DNA from: Hymenobacter sp. GOD-10R
Lineage (GTDB): Bacteria; Bacteroidota; Bacteroidia; Cytophagales; Hymenobacteraceae
Assembly (NCBI RefSeq): GCF_035609205.1
Contig: NZ_CP141184.1
Coordinates: forward strand, 620,001 to 684,000
Direction of reading: 5' to 3'
Length of the DNA stretch: 64,000 nt
The notes under the pieces were generated by a model that was not told the DNA's origin, ran no database searches, and saw only the letters and a program-made list of their open reading frames with translations. Numbering within the stretch: position 1 is the stretch's first letter; every line of letters begins with the position of its first letter. Shown here piece by piece: positions 34,613 through 43,961 of the stretch. Position numbers and translations under genes: made by a program.

Positions 34613-35692
34613 CTATTGGTCAAAATCTACCATCACCTTTTCTGACAACGGCCGAGCTTGGCACGTCAGTACGTAGCCTTTTGCCACCTCCGTATCCGAG
34701 AGGGAGTAGTTCACGTCCATTTCTACTTGGCCCTCCGTTACCCGCGCCCGACAGGTGCTGCACATGCCGTTTTTGCAAGAATATGGGGCATCGGCACCGC
34801 TCTCCAGCAACGCATCCAGAATAGTATCGCCGTAGTACGACATTTCCAGCACGCGCGTGCCGCCGTCGAGCTGCACGGTTACTTGGCTGTGCTTGTCGTC
34901 GGGGGCGATGGCGCGCTGAGCCTGACGAGCAGCAGCACGCTGAGCGCTACCTGCCGAGGTAAACAACTCAAAGTGAATCTTCTCCGGAGCTACACCAGCT
35001 TCTGCTAATGCATCTTTTACTTCGAAAATCATCTCCTCCGGCCCGCAGATAAAGGCTTCGTCAATCTCGCTGGGTGGGATAAGCTTGTGGAGAAACAACC
35101 TAGCTTTTGACTTATCTAAGCGGCCAAAAAGCAGATCACTGTCGCCTTGCTCGCGGCTTAGCACATGATGCACACTTAAGCGCGCCAAGAACTTATTCTT
35201 CAGACCTTCCAGTGCTTCCTTGAAGATAATAGAGTTGCGGCCACGGTTGCCGTAAACGAGCGTAACGCGGCTATTGGGCTCCGTCAGGAGCACCGTTTTG
35301 ATAATGGAAAATACCGGCGTGATGCCGCTGCCTGCCGCAAAGGCTACGTAGTGCTTGGCTTGCGTCGGGTGAAGCTCGGTGGAAAAGTGGCCTGCGGGAG
35401 GCATTACTTCTAACTCCTCGCCAGCACACAAGTCGCTCATTGCCAAGGATGAAAACCGCCCTTCTGGCACTTTCTTGATGGCCACCTGCCATTCTTCATC
35501 CAGCGGGCTGCTGCAAATGGAGTAGGAGCGCCGCAGCTCCTGGCCCTCGTGCTGGCGGCGGAAAGTGAGGTACTGCCCAGGCGTAAACCGAAAGGTGTCG
35601 CGCAGCTCGGTTGGTACGTCGAGGGCTAGAGTCACGCAATCAGGCGTTTCCTTCGCAATACGTTTGATCTTGAGCTTGTAAAAGCGGCTCAT
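34613..35692 (-). CDS. paaE: 1,2-phenylacetyl-CoA epoxidase reductase PaaE
   Basis: A 359-residue reductase that passes electrons from NAD(P)H to PaaA. The FAD domain has RRSYSICSSP, the NAD-binding domain has AAGSGITPVFSI and a CGPEEMI motif, and the C-terminal plant-type ferredoxin has C-K-N-G-M-C-S-T-C and a distal Cys in LTCQARP. The length and domain order match E. coli PaaE. It overlaps the TetR gene by 4 bases and so is probably co-transcribed with its regulator, apart from paaABCD. Confidence 0.96.
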   Translation of the reverse strand: MSRFYKLKIKRIAKETPDCVTLALDVPTELRDTFRFTPGQYLTFRRQHEGQELRRSYSICSSPLDEEWQVAIKKVPEGRFSSLAMSDLCAGEELEVMPPAGHFSTELHPTQAKHYVAFAAGSGITPVFSIIKTVLLTEPNSRVTLVYGNRGRNSIIFKEALEGLKNKFLARLSVHHVLSREQGDSDLLFGRLDKSKARLFLHKLIPPSEIDEAFICGPEEMIFEVKDALAEAGVAPEKIHFELFTSAGSAQRAAARQAQRAIAPDDKHSQVTVQLDGGTRVLEMSYYGDTILDALLESGADAPYSCKNGMCSTCRARVTEGQVEMDVNYSLSDTEVAKGYVLTCQARPLSEKVMVDFDQ

Positions 35693-36279
35693 GCGTGTGG
35701 TTTAGCTAGGCCATTCAGCAGAATGGTCATGATGTTTTCTTCCAGCTCCTCGGGCGAAACGCCGCGGCCGGGGTGGTACCACAGCTCCACCCAGCGTACC
35801 GCCGACAAAATAGTGAACAACGCCACCGACACGTTCACCGGCTGGAACTCGCCCGCCGCAATGCCCTGCTCAATCAGCGCCGCAAAGCCGCGCTCGTAGC
35901 GCTTGCGGGCTTCCTTGAACTCAGCGAGCTTGCTGCCAGTCAGGTACTTCCAATCGTTGTTGCCGACCGACACAGCGGCGCCATCTTCCACCATCAGCCG
36001 AATGTGCAGCCGAATTAAGGCCTTGATCTTATCGACATAAGAAGCCTCCGTGTTTTCAATCTCCGTTAAGTGCGAGATGTAGGTATCGGACACGTAGAAG
36101 CAGATCGTCTCCAGAATTTCGTCTTTGGAGTTGATGTGGTTGTACATGCTGGCAGCCTCCATGCCTACCTGCGCCCCTAGGTCACGCATAGACGTTCCGG
36201 CGAAACCTCTTTCCTTGAACAGCTTAGCGGCCTCATCCAGAATGAGTTGGCGTTTGTTCGTCTTAACCTTTTTGATCAT
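35689..36279 (-). CDS. TetR-family regulator of phenylacetate cluster
   Basis: The ATG at 36279 gives 196 residues; two ATGs just upstream (36282 and 36297) are possible. The N-terminal helix-turn-helix is standard TetR: RQLILDEAAKLFKERGFAGTSMRDLGAQVGMEAASMYNHINSKDEI, split here over residues 8-53. The C-terminal domain is helical and should bind a ligand, probably phenylacetyl-CoA by analogy with other paa regulators. It is the first gene of the leftward cluster. Matching operator-like sites lie upstream of it and of paaA, suggesting autoregulation and coordinated control. Confidence 0.9.
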   Translation of the reverse strand: MIKKVKTNKRQLILDEAAKLFKERGFAGTSMRDLGAQVGMEAASMYNHINSKDEILETICFYVSDTYISHLTEIENTEASYVDKIKALIRLHIRLMVEDGAAVSVGNNDWKYLTGSKLAEFKEARKRYERGFAALIEQGIAAGEFQPVNVSVALFTILSAVRWVELWYHPGRGVSPEELEENIMTILLNGLAKPHA

Positions 36280-36297
36280 CATAGCGGAGTTGCGCAC

Positions 36298-36841
36298 CTA
36301 CGCTTCGCTTCAGGGCCGAAAGCAGCACTACCTCGCCAAAGTGCCTAGCAACGTAGCGGCGTGCTCAAAGCAAGCAGCGAAAGAAAAGCTAAATGTATTG
36401 GGCTTTTACGGTACTAACAAACATTCGTTATTAGCAACTGAGTTGCACCTAAACCATAAAAAGCCTAGCAAGCCCGTAGCGCGCATATTTGCTGCGCTTA
36501 GCTGTAACTGAGCATCTTACCGCCTCGCTAGCTCAGCTATTATCAACTTTTTTCTATTAAACGCGAGTTATTACTAGTGGAAAAGGGGCAATTGTGAAAT
36601 AAATGCAATTAATTTGCTGTAAAATATAAATATAGGCAAACGGATGTTGCACCAAACGAAGCAAATGGGTTTTCGTTTTACGTGTTGCTCGCCCTACTTG
36701 ACTTAGGTAACCGGAGGCGCGACCTCCAGCCTAACGCCCACGCCTATGCTCAGTAGCCTAGCTTCCTTGTGTGTGGAAACGCTAGAACGAAGCTAGGTCG
36801 AGGTAAGAGGAGATAAATACGTCCATTTGCTTATCCATAAA
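36298..36841. other. Regulatory intergenic region upstream of paa cluster
   Basis: This 544-base stretch separates the TetR gene and a divergent small membrane gene. It contains the operator-like site at 36414-36429, an AT-rich block around 36540-36650, and a small GGAGGCGCGACCTCC hairpin near 36713. Open frames here on the plus strand have poor coding character. I see nothing else. Confidence 0.6.
36414..36429. promoter_or_regulatory. Operator-like site before the TetR gene
   Basis: CTAACAAACATTCGTT closely matches the site before paaA. On the minus strand it reads AACGAATGTTTGTTAG. It lies about 135 bases upstream of the TetR start, consistent with autoregulation of the regulator-paaE transcript. 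Confidence 0.55.
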
Positions 36842-37258
36842 ATGAGCGAATCAACTTACAATATGAAAAATATACTAGCCATCGGACTGACGATAGTTGC
36901 GTGGCTACTAGCGGCTCACCTAGTGCAGCAGCTATCGATGATGTGGTTTGGGTGGGTGTTGGCTGGGCGGCATGGCATGGCCTTTTGGGGACGGTTCTTT
37001 GTGCTAATCGTGCCGCATGCGCTGGCTTTCTTTTCCACCGCTTTCATCTCTTTAGCCGTTGCCGTCGCTAGCCCCGATTCTCGTAAAACGCTTCAGATCT
37101 TGTGCTTGCTGAACTTTGTGTTCATGCTCAAGTGCCTGTTCATCGACCCGAAAAGCTGGCATACTTGGCTGGCCATGGGCTCTTTCCTAGCCGCCACGGT
37201 TACGTGCGCGGGCTTGTTGCAGGTAGTAACACCCAACAGGGAGCACTCAGAGTCGTAA
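36842..37258 (+). CDS. Small integral membrane protein
   Basis: The ATG at 36842 gives 138 residues, and a second ATG seven codons later is also possible. Four hydrophobic segments (about 10-30, 47-70, 84-100 and 106-130) suggest a four-helix inner-membrane protein with almost no soluble part. No family is recognised. It is transcribed opposite to both neighbours, stands alone, and has no motif hinting at function. Codon use is chromosomal. Confidence 0.65.
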   Translation: MSESTYNMKNILAIGLTIVAWLLAAHLVQQLSMMWFGWVLAGRHGMAFWGRFFVLIVPHALAFFSTAFISLAVAVASPDSRKTLQILCLLNFVFMLKCLFIDPKSWHTWLAMGSFLAATVTCAGLLQVVTPNREHSES

Positions 37259-37290
37259 AAGCACGCTGCCACAAAAAGCTAGCTCCACAA

Positions 37291-37324
37291 AAAAGCCGCC
37301 CGATACTACTGTGTCAGGCGGCTT
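37291..37324 (-). terminator. Intrinsic terminator of the permease/CoA-transferase operon
   Basis: AAGCCGCC pairs with GGCGGCTT around a 16-base loop. On the minus strand it is followed by a run of Ts. It lies 55 bases after the permease stop and probably ends the operon that starts at 45096. Confidence 0.75.
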
Positions 37325-37378
37325 GCTTGCCTGTTCATAACAGGCTGTAATAGAATTTTTGCCCAGCATAAGCAGCCG

Positions 37379-38686
37379 TTAGGCATGCTGCATGTTCTTG
37401 TTGATTTTGTAGCCGCTTAGGCCGAAGTACAGCACCACCACAAAGCACACTAGCGGTACCACGTAGCCGGCCTGCGTGGCGTCGCCCTGCATGTCGATGA
37501 CGGTGCCCATGATGTAGGGGATGATGGCGCCGCCCACAATCGACATTACCAGCCACGAGGAGCCGGGCTTGGTGTCGTCGCCCAGGCCAGCAATGCCGAG
37601 CGAGAAGATAGTGGGGAACATGATGGACATGAAGAAACCGAGGCCGCCGAGGGCGTAAATCACGTAAGCGCCGTCGCCAAATACTGCCACGGCGCACAGC
37701 AAAATGGCCGCCACCGCGTAGATGGAAAGTAACTTCTGCGACGAAACGTACTTGAGCAGCGCCGTACCCACGAAGCGCCCAGCCATAAACAGCAGGCCAT
37801 AGACACCTAGGTAGTAGCCAGCGGTTTTCTCGTCGACGCTCGCGCCCTGCTTGGCCATGCGAATGAAGAAGCTCGTGACGCATACCTGCGCCCCTACGTA
37901 GAAGAACTGCGCAATGACGCCCCAGAGCAAGTGCTTGTGTTTCAGCACCGCGAAGAAGCCGCCACCCTGCGAAGGCTCCTGTTCTTCGGCTTTCACTTCG
38001 GGGAGCGAGATGAAGTAAAACAGCACCGCTACTAGCAGCAAAATACAACCTAGCACGAAGTACGGCATCTTCACGGCCGCGGCTTCCTGGGTCAGGTAGG
38101 CATTGCGAGCCGTTTCCGACATGGCCGCTAGCGCCTGCTCACTGTACTCCTTGCCCGATAGAATCAGGTTGGTGCCGATGATGGGCGCAACCATGGCAGC
38201 TAGGCCGTTGAACGAAGCCGCTAGGTTTAGGCGCTGGGTTGATTTAGCCGGGTCGCCGAGAATGGCGGCGTATGGGTTGGCCGTGGTTTCCAGGATGGTA
38301 AGGCCGCAACCAATGATGAACAGAGCCAGCAAGAACAAGCCATACGAACGCGCACTAGCCGCGGGCAAAAACAAGAACGCGCCCGCCGCAAACGTCACTA
38401 ACCCCACAATGATGCTGACTTTGTAGCCTAGCCTCTTGAGCAGCACGCCCGCCGGAATAGCCATCAGGAAGTACGCCAAGAAAACCGCCGTATCCACCAG
38501 CGTCGACTGCCGGTTGTTCAATTGGCACGCCTTTTTGAGGTGCGGAATCAGGATGGAGTCGAGGTTGTGGGCCATGCCCCACAGGAAGAAAAGGCACGTG
38601 ACCAGAATAAACGGGAACGTGTAATTCCGGCGGCCGGTGCCCTCGGCAATTGTCGCCGTGGGTGCTGAGTTCGTTGCAATTGCCAT
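37379..38686 (-). CDS. FHS-family sugar/H+ symporter (FucP-like MFS permease)
   Basis: A 435-residue major facilitator protein with about 12 membrane helices. The FHS-subfamily signatures are present: FLWGMAHNLDSILIPHLKKA in the first helix region, the AYFLMAIPAG segment and the ETTANPYAAILGDP motif typical of L-fucose, glucose or galactose permeases. It imports a sugar or sugar acid by proton symport; which one is not visible. It is the last gene of the leftward operon with CoA-transferases and binding-protein homologues, 19 bases after the MaoC gene. A sugar-type importer in an operon of CoA chemistry is part of what makes the operon odd. Confidence 0.9.
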   Translation of the reverse strand: MAIATNSAPTATIAEGTGRRNYTFPFILVTCLFFLWGMAHNLDSILIPHLKKACQLNNRQSTLVDTAVFLAYFLMAIPAGVLLKRLGYKVSIIVGLVTFAAGAFLFLPAASARSYGLFLLALFIIGCGLTILETTANPYAAILGDPAKSTQRLNLAASFNGLAAMVAPIIGTNLILSGKEYSEQALAAMSETARNAYLTQEAAAVKMPYFVLGCILLLVAVLFYFISLPEVKAEEQEPSQGGGFFAVLKHKHLLWGVIAQFFYVGAQVCVTSFFIRMAKQGASVDEKTAGYYLGVYGLLFMAGRFVGTALLKYVSSQKLLSIYAVAAILLCAVAVFGDGAYVIYALGGLGFFMSIMFPTIFSLGIAGLGDDTKPGSSWLVMSIVGGAIIPYIMGTVIDMQGDATQAGYVVPLVCFVVVLYFGLSGYKINKNMQHA

Positions 38687-38705
38687 TAGCTAGTGGGTTT
38701 TGGGG

Positions 38706-39149
38706 TTAGGAACGTAGTTTCACCACGAGCAGATGGTCGCAAGCTAGCACCACTTCGCCGTGTTCGTTGAGCACCTCCACGTGCTCAGTAACGGTGCCGT
38801 AGCCTGGCTTCTTGCCTTCTTCCTTGTTTGAAATCGTGACTTCAGAGTGGATAGTGTTGCCAATGAATACCGGCTTCACAAAACGCAGTCGGTCGTAGCC
38901 CTTGGAAAAAGCCTCGGGGTTAATCTCGGAAGCCGTCAGGCCGATGCCGATGCTGAAGATCATGGTGCCGTGAGCAATGCGCTGCTGGAAAGGCTGAGTC
39001 TTGCACCACTCGGCGTCCATATGGTGCGGGAAGAAGTCGCCGGTGTGGCCGGCGTGCACCACAAAGTCGGTTTCGGTGATGGTGCGACCTAGGGTCACCC
39101 GTTTGTCGCCGAGCTGATAATCTTCGAAGAAGGTGGATTTGAAATACAT
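38706..39149 (-). CDS. MaoC-family (R)-specific dehydratase
   Basis: A 147-residue hot-dog-fold protein. The MaoC hydratase active-site Asp and His are visible in the GDFFPHHMD segment, and [13 protein letters not shown] begins the domain. [11 protein letters not shown] follows. Such enzymes hydrate or dehydrate enoyl/3-hydroxyacyl-CoA thioesters, and mesaconyl-CoA type hydratases belong here. In this operon it probably acts on the CoA ester made by the two CaiB-type transferases. It is 19 bases before the permease gene. An inverted repeat lies between it and the upstream dehydrogenase. Confidence 0.9.
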   Translation of the reverse strand: MYFKSTFFEDYQLGDKRVTLGRTITETDFVVHAGHTGDFFPHHMDAEWCKTQPFQQRIAHGTMIFSIGIGLTASEINPEAFSKGYDRLRFVKPVFIGNTIHSEVTISNKEEGKKPGYGTVTEHVEVLNEHGEVVLACDHLLVVKLRS

Positions 39150-39182
39150 GCAATACTTATCGGTTGATAATTGTTAGCGCAT

Positions 39183-39279
39183 GTCATGCTGAGCTTGCCG
39201 AAGTATCTTGCGTGCAGGAGTACCTCCCTTTGCTAGGACTACTATTGCACGCGAGATGCTTCGGCAAGCTCAGCATGAC
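39183..39279. repeat. Long inverted repeat, GTCATnCyGAGC family copy 4
   Basis: Arms 39183-39216 and 39246-39279 (34 bases) are complementary with a few mismatches. The core is GTCATGCTGAGCTTGCCGAAG. It lies inside the operon, between the dehydrogenase and the MaoC gene. Confidence 0.88.
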
Positions 39280-39285
39280 GGTCTG

Positions 39286-40392
39286 CTAGTTGGTTGTGGT
39301 AAGCTGATCAGCCACGACTACGCCGCCTTGGTCACTTGAAATATAGGCGCTTTCTACCACAGCCATGGTTTTGATGACGTCTTCCACGCTGGTGGGCAGC
39401 ACACCGATTTCGCCCTGCTTGTATTGCATGAGGCTGCCCATCGTACCCATGAAAGCATCGGGGAACCAGGAGCCTTCTAGCTCCGCGGTGTGCCAGGTGG
39501 GGGCTTGTCCTTCTTCCATAATGCAGTACTCGAACTTATCGGGCACGCCGTGCGGGTAATCCATTAGCAAGCCCATTCTAGCTTTGATGACGCCCTTCGT
39601 GCCTTCCCACTTGATAAAGCTCTCCTGGTTTTCAGGGCCGAAGGAGTGGTCATGGTTAGTATTGATGACGGCGTGCATCGTGTCGCCATAGTCAAACAGG
39701 ATGGTGGAGCGAGAGGAAGACAAGGACTTAGCCGGGTGCTTCAAGGTTTTGGCCATCACGCTGTGCGGCTCACCTAGGAACGACCGAATCAGGTCGATGT
39801 AGTGAATGCTGTGGTACTGAATTTCCAGGCGCGGATGCACCATCACGTGCGGAAACAGCTCCCAAGGCGTTTGCAGCGTCACGCGCACTTCCAGGTCGTA
39901 CAACTCGCCAAGCAGCCCTTGCGCGAGCATGGAGCGGGCGGCGCTCACGTAGGGCGCGAAACGCAGTTGACAGTTGATGGCGGCAGCTAGGTTTTTGCGC
40001 CGGCAAACTTCCAGTATCTCTTTGCTCTGCCAGAAGTAGTCGCCCATGGGCTTCTGAATCAGTACGCCGCAGCCATCGGGCAACTGGTTCAGGGTCTCGA
40101 CAAACTGCTCGGGCATGATGGTGATATCGTACACGGCATCTTTCGGCGCGTGCGCTACGGCATCAGCTACATTGTCATACACGTGCGGAATGCCCCACTC
40201 GGCAGCTAGCTTCTCGGCGCGTGCTCGGGTGCGGTTGGTGATGCCCACGACTTCGAAGCCGGCCTTTTTATAAGCGGGCAAGTGCGCGTCGCCTACGATG
40301 CCACCCGCTCCTATAATCACGATGGGCAGCGGATTTTTGGGCAGTACTGGCTTGTACTGGATGGGGGTGCCGTTTATCTCAAACATGCTCAA
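39286..40392 (-). CDS. Gfo/Idh/MocA-family oxidoreductase
   Basis: A 368-residue NAD(P)-dependent dehydrogenase. The Rossmann motif is VIIGAGGIVGDAHLPAY, slightly shifted by a 25-residue N-terminal extension. The usual E-K-P motif reads Q-K-P (LIQKPMG), and the substrate-site helix is QYHSIHYIDLIR. The family oxidises sugars, sugar acids, inositols or amino sugars. It overlaps the upstream binding-protein homologue by 14 bases, so coupling is strong. The Gln in place of Glu is common and not a sign of inactivity. Confidence 0.93.
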   Translation of the reverse strand: MSMFEINGTPIQYKPVLPKNPLPIVIIGAGGIVGDAHLPAYKKAGFEVVGITNRTRARAEKLAAEWGIPHVYDNVADAVAHAPKDAVYDITIMPEQFVETLNQLPDGCGVLIQKPMGDYFWQSKEILEVCRRKNLAAAINCQLRFAPYVSAARSMLAQGLLGELYDLEVRVTLQTPWELFPHVMVHPRLEIQYHSIHYIDLIRSFLGEPHSVMAKTLKHPAKSLSSSRSTILFDYGDTMHAVINTNHDHSFGPENQESFIKWEGTKGVIKARMGLLMDYPHGVPDKFEYCIMEEGQAPTWHTAELEGSWFPDAFMGTMGSLMQYKQGEIGVLPTSVEDVIKTMAVVESAYISSDQGGVVVADQLTTTN

Positions 40393-41620
40393 ACGAATTA
40401 ATTTTTGATTGACCTGCGGCTAGCAGCTGTTCTATATCTTGGTCGGTGCCAATGGCTTGCAGCACTACTTCATCAATGATGCTGGCGATTTTCGCCCATG
40501 TGCTTTTCTGCGGCAGGCTCTCGGCTTGCTCGTGCAGCATGGCTAGCTTGTGGTAGTAAGGCACCGTGGCGCTTACCTCGGCATCGTGCCACGTCGAGAG
40601 ACGGCAACCAATGCCGCCTTCCAAAGTCAGCAGCTTGTCGTTCTGTGGGTTGACGGCGAAGCAGATAAAGTCGTAAGCCGTTTGCTTGTGTTGGCTGCCG
40701 GCGCCAATGGCGTACAGCCAATACACGTTCAAAGAGCAAGGCTTGCCGCCTTGGCCTTGCGGAATGGTGGTAATATCTACCTTGCCTTTCACGGCCGAGC
40801 TTTCATCCACTTCGCACATGGAAGCAAAGCCAAACCAGTTGATCATCATGGCTGCTTCGCCCCGCATGAAAGCCATGCCCGCCTGCACCGACTCGTAGGT
40901 GTCGGAGCTAGGGTGAATGGCTTCTTTGTCGCGCAGCAGGTTGCGGTAGAAAGCTAGGCCAGCCTTAGCTTCCGGTGTGTTGATCTGCACGCGGCCTTGC
41001 TCGTCCACCAGCTTGCCGCCTCTTGACCAAAGCTGTAAGCAGAAGTCGAACACCGTATTATGGCCGTCCGGGTAGGCGGCCACGATGGTGCCGTAGAGGT
41101 GTTGCTCGGGGCGGTGGAAGAAACGAACGACGGTGTGGAAGTCCTCCCAGGTTTGAGGCGGCTGCAAGGGCTTGCCGTGCTGGCGCTGAAACTCAGCTTG
41201 CTCAGCAGGGTCTTCAAACAGATCCTTGCGGTAGATCAGGCACTCGGGGCCGTCGTGGAAAGGCAGCCCCGCCACATCGTCGCCGTATTGCTGCATGCCT
41301 AGCAGTGACTGGCTCCACCCTTGGGGGAAGTCGGTGGGCGGGTTTTCGGCTAAGTACGGCGCTAGGTTTTCGAGGGCGCCAGCTGTATAAGCTTCTAAGA
41401 GCCAATCGGTATTGATGTGGGCCACATCCCAATCGCCCTTGAGCAAGCCTTCGTCAGTGAGCAGACTTTGATGGAGTGGGTGCAAGTCCATGGACACCAT
41501 CTCGGCCTGTAGCTGGCAGCCCGTGTGCTCGCAAAAGCTAGCCCACAGCTTCTCCATCGCACTTTCAAACGGGCCGAACTTGCGCACCGCAATGCGGAAA
41601 GGCTGGGTGTCAGGCGTCAT
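40379..41620 (-). CDS. Leaderless family 1 substrate-binding-protein homologue A
   Basis: A 413-residue protein with the fold pattern of ABC sugar-binding proteins (SBP family 1). It has [22 protein letters not shown]-like [25 protein letters not shown], and a C-terminal [11 protein letters not shown] helix. Unlike normal members it has no signal peptide or lipobox: the N-terminus is short and charged and leads directly into the first strand. No ABC permease or ATPase is nearby. It overlaps the downstream dehydrogenase by 14 bases and the upstream CoA-transferase by 11. It is expected to be cytoplasmic. It could present a ligand to the operon enzymes or act as a sensor. Function unknown. Confidence 0.85.
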   Translation of the reverse strand: MTPDTQPFRIAVRKFGPFESAMEKLWASFCEHTGCQLQAEMVSMDLHPLHQSLLTDEGLLKGDWDVAHINTDWLLEAYTAGALENLAPYLAENPPTDFPQGWSQSLLGMQQYGDDVAGLPFHDGPECLIYRKDLFEDPAEQAEFQRQHGKPLQPPQTWEDFHTVVRFFHRPEQHLYGTIVAAYPDGHNTVFDFCLQLWSRGGKLVDEQGRVQINTPEAKAGLAFYRNLLRDKEAIHPSSDTYESVQAGMAFMRGEAAMMINWFGFASMCEVDESSAVKGKVDITTIPQGQGGKPCSLNVYWLYAIGAGSQHKQTAYDFICFAVNPQNDKLLTLEGGIGCRLSTWHDAEVSATVPYYHKLAMLHEQAESLPQKSTWAKIASIIDEVVLQAIGTDQDIEQLLAAGQSKINSFEHV

Positions 41621-42776
41621 GACGAGCGGCTTTTAGGTTCGCTATTTCCTGAAGCAGCGCTTCGTTGTCTTGACCTAGCTTGGGCGAGCCTTTCGGGGAG
41701 GTAAGCAGCTCGCCATCAATGCGCACGGGGCAGCGGGTGGTCTGGTATTGGTAGCCGTCGGTCATGGTCACGTGTTGCAGCATGTCGAGGGCTTTGAAGC
41801 CGTCGTGCTGCATGAGCTTGTCCCAGGTCAGCACATCGGCGCACCAGATATCGGCGGGTTCCAGGATGGCTAGCCACTGCTCGGTGGTGCCGGTGCGCAG
41901 GTGTTCGGCTAGGGTAGCTTTTATTTCGTCGCGCTTGGAAAAGGCCTCACTTACTTCGGTGTAGGCTAGGAGCGGTTCGCAGCTCAGAAGCTTGCCAAGC
42001 ACCGGGATGGAGCCCATGGCTAAGGCTAGGTAGCCGTTGCTGGTTTGGTAAATGCCGTAGGGCGCCCCGAGGTAGGCGTGGGCATTGTTGCTTTCCGTGC
42101 GCTCGGGCAGCACGCCGCCATCGTTGTAGAAAGTGGTGATAGTTTCAAACTGAAAGTCAAACGCTGATTCGAGCATGCTCACCTGCACCAAGCCGCCTTC
42201 CCCTCGCACGCTACGACGCACCAGGCACGCCAGCAGTCCTTGCGCTAATTGGGCACCAGCCAGCATATCCACAATGGAAAGGCCCATTGGGACGGGACCA
42301 TGGCTGGCATTCCCGCTGAGCCACGTCAGGCCCGAAAACGACTGTAGCAGCAGGTCTTGGCCTGGTTTGTCGCGCCACGGGCCTTCGGTGCCGTAGCCGG
42401 AGATTTCGCCGTACACCACGCTGGGGTTCAGCTGCTTTACGCTGGCGTAGTCGAAGCCTAGGCGCTCCATCACGCCGGGGCGGTAGTTGTGCATCACTAC
42501 GTCGGCTTGGCGCACGAGCTCGGTGATGTACTCCCGATCTTGGCTGTTTTTCAGGTCGGCGGCAAAGCTTTCCTTGTTGCGATTGATGGCATGAAACACC
42601 GACGACTCGCCATTCATGATGACGTTGGAGGTGTACAGGTGCCGGCAAATGTCGCCCGTCTCGGGGCGCTCAATCTTGATGACCCTAGCTCCAAAATCAG
42701 CCAGCCGCAAACTGGCAGACGGGCCGGAAAGGAACTGGCTAAAATCAACGACTAAATAATCTTCGAGTGGTTTCAT
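41610..42776 (-). CDS. Class III CoA-transferase (CaiB/BaiF) A
   Basis: A 388-residue family III CoA-transferase. N-terminal [30 protein letters not shown] and [13 protein letters not shown] are standard for the family. D141 in [13 protein letters not shown] is the candidate catalytic Asp that forms the mixed anhydride. It moves CoA between carboxylic acids. A second, related transferase gene lies 3 bases upstream, as in heterodimeric enzymes such as BbsEF and SmtAB. It overlaps the downstream binding-protein homologue by 11 bases. The substrate is unknown. Confidence 0.94.
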   Translation of the reverse strand: MKPLEDYLVVDFSQFLSGPSASLRLADFGARVIKIERPETGDICRHLYTSNVIMNGESSVFHAINRNKESFAADLKNSQDREYITELVRQADVVMHNYRPGVMERLGFDYASVKQLNPSVVYGEISGYGTEGPWRDKPGQDLLLQSFSGLTWLSGNASHGPVPMGLSIVDMLAGAQLAQGLLACLVRRSVRGEGGLVQVSMLESAFDFQFETITTFYNDGGVLPERTESNNAHAYLGAPYGIYQTSNGYLALAMGSIPVLGKLLSCEPLLAYTEVSEAFSKRDEIKATLAEHLRTGTTEQWLAILEPADIWCADVLTWDKLMQHDGFKALDMLQHVTMTDGYQYQTTRCPVRIDGELLTSPKGSPKLGQDNEALLQEIANLKAARHDA

Positions 42777-42779
42777 CGG

Positions 42780-43961
42780 TTAGTGGTCGGCCAGGTTAAA
42801 CTCCTCGTTGATGCGCTTCGTGTCCACGCCGGGCCTGGGAGCGGCCTTGTCGGAGTACAGCTTTTGCCCGTCGATGCGGATGGGGCAGCGAGTGGTGGCT
42901 AGGTCGTGGCCGTCGGGCAGCTTCACGTGCTGCTGCATGCCGATAGCCTGGTAGCCAGGGGTTTGAGTCGCTTGCTGGTAGTTCAGTACTTCGGCGCACC
43001 AAATGTCTTGGGGCTCCAAGATGGCGAGCCACTCTTTGGTCGCCTTGGTTTGGAGCTTGTCGGTAAGCAACGCCGCTATGTCGTCGCGGTACTCAAACCA
43101 GGAGCTAGGGCTAGGATATGCATCCAAGATGCCGCAACCTAGGCTCGCGTCAAGCTTGGGGAGGTTGCCCATGGCTAGGGCTAGGTAGCCGTCTTGGGTC
43201 GGGTACACGCCGTAGGGCGCGCTGAGGTAAGCGTGGGCTGTGCCGCGGGCGCCACTGCGCGAGGGCAGTTGGCCGCCGTCGTTCAGGTACGTCGTGATAA
43301 CCTCGAACTGCATGTCGAGCACCGATTCCAGTAAACTCACTTCCACCAGCACGCTCTGCTTGGTTTTGGCCCGCTTGAGCAGCGCCGCCAGCAAGCCTTG
43401 CGTGAAGTGCGACCCACAGATGATATCCGCCACGGCAATGCCAAACGGCACCGGCCCGTCGTTCTTAGTGCCCGACAAATACGTGAGGCCTGACAACGAC
43501 TGGATCAGCAGATCCTGCCCCGGCTTCGCGGCCCATGGTCCTTTGTTGCCGTAGCCCGTCACGATGCCGTACACAATGCGCGGGTTGATGCCGCGCACCG
43601 ATTCATAATCCAGCCCGATTTTCTCCATGATGCCCGGCCGGAAGTTGTGGGTCATGATGTCGGCCTGGGCTACCAGCTTGCGCACACGGGCTAGGTCCTC
43701 GGGGTCTTTCAGGTCGGCGGCGTACGACTCCTTGTTGCGGTTGATAGTGTGAAATACCAGGCTGTCCCCGTCAATAAAGAGGTTCTTAATCGCAATCTGC
43801 CGCCCTGCTTCGCCCTTGCCGGGGCGCTCAATTTTGATAACCCTGGCCCCTAAGTCGGCTAGCCGCAAGCCTGCTGAGGGAGCTGCCAGAAACTGCGCAA
43901 ACTCTACTACCAGAATACCTTCTAATGGCTTCATTTGCTTACTCTTTGGTTCGGGATTCAC
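42780..43961 (-). CDS. Class III CoA-transferase (CaiB/BaiF) B
   Basis: A 393-residue paralogue of the adjacent transferase. It shares [42 protein letters not shown], the Asp in KPGQDLLIQSLSG, and a conserved AHAYLSAPYGVY region. Similarity runs the full length, so the pair arose by duplication and may form a heterodimer. A Met at residue 10 (MKPLEGILVVEF) could be the true start, matching the start of its paralogue. It overlaps the upstream binding-protein homologue by 23 bases with the long start, or by none with the internal start at 43934. Confidence 0.93.
   Translation of the reverse strand: MNPEPKSKQMKPLEGILVVEFAQFLAAPSAGLRLADLGARVIKIERPGKGEAGRQIAIKNLFIDGDSLVFHTINRNKESYAADLKDPEDLARVRKLVAQADIMTHNFRPGIMEKIGLDYESVRGINPRIVYGIVTGYGNKGPWAAKPGQDLLIQSLSGLTYLSGTKNDGPVPFGIAVADIICGSHFTQGLLAALLKRAKTKQSVLVEVSLLESVLDMQFEVITTYLNDGGQLPSRSGARGTAHAYLSAPYGVYPTQDGYLALAMGNLPKLDASLGCGILDAYPSPSSWFEYRDDIAALLTDKLQTKATKEWLAILEPQDIWCAEVLNYQQATQTPGYQAIGMQQHVKLPDGHDLATTRCPIRIDGQKLYSDKAAPRPGVDTKRINEEFNLADH

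Noticed and set aside
36125..36511. Plus-strand open frame of 128 codons
   Set aside because: The first half is antisense to the TetR gene and the rest crosses the regulatory region; composition is not coding-like.
40379..41620. ABC sugar import system
   Set aside because: No permease or ATPase gene lies nearby, and the binding-protein homologues lack export signals.
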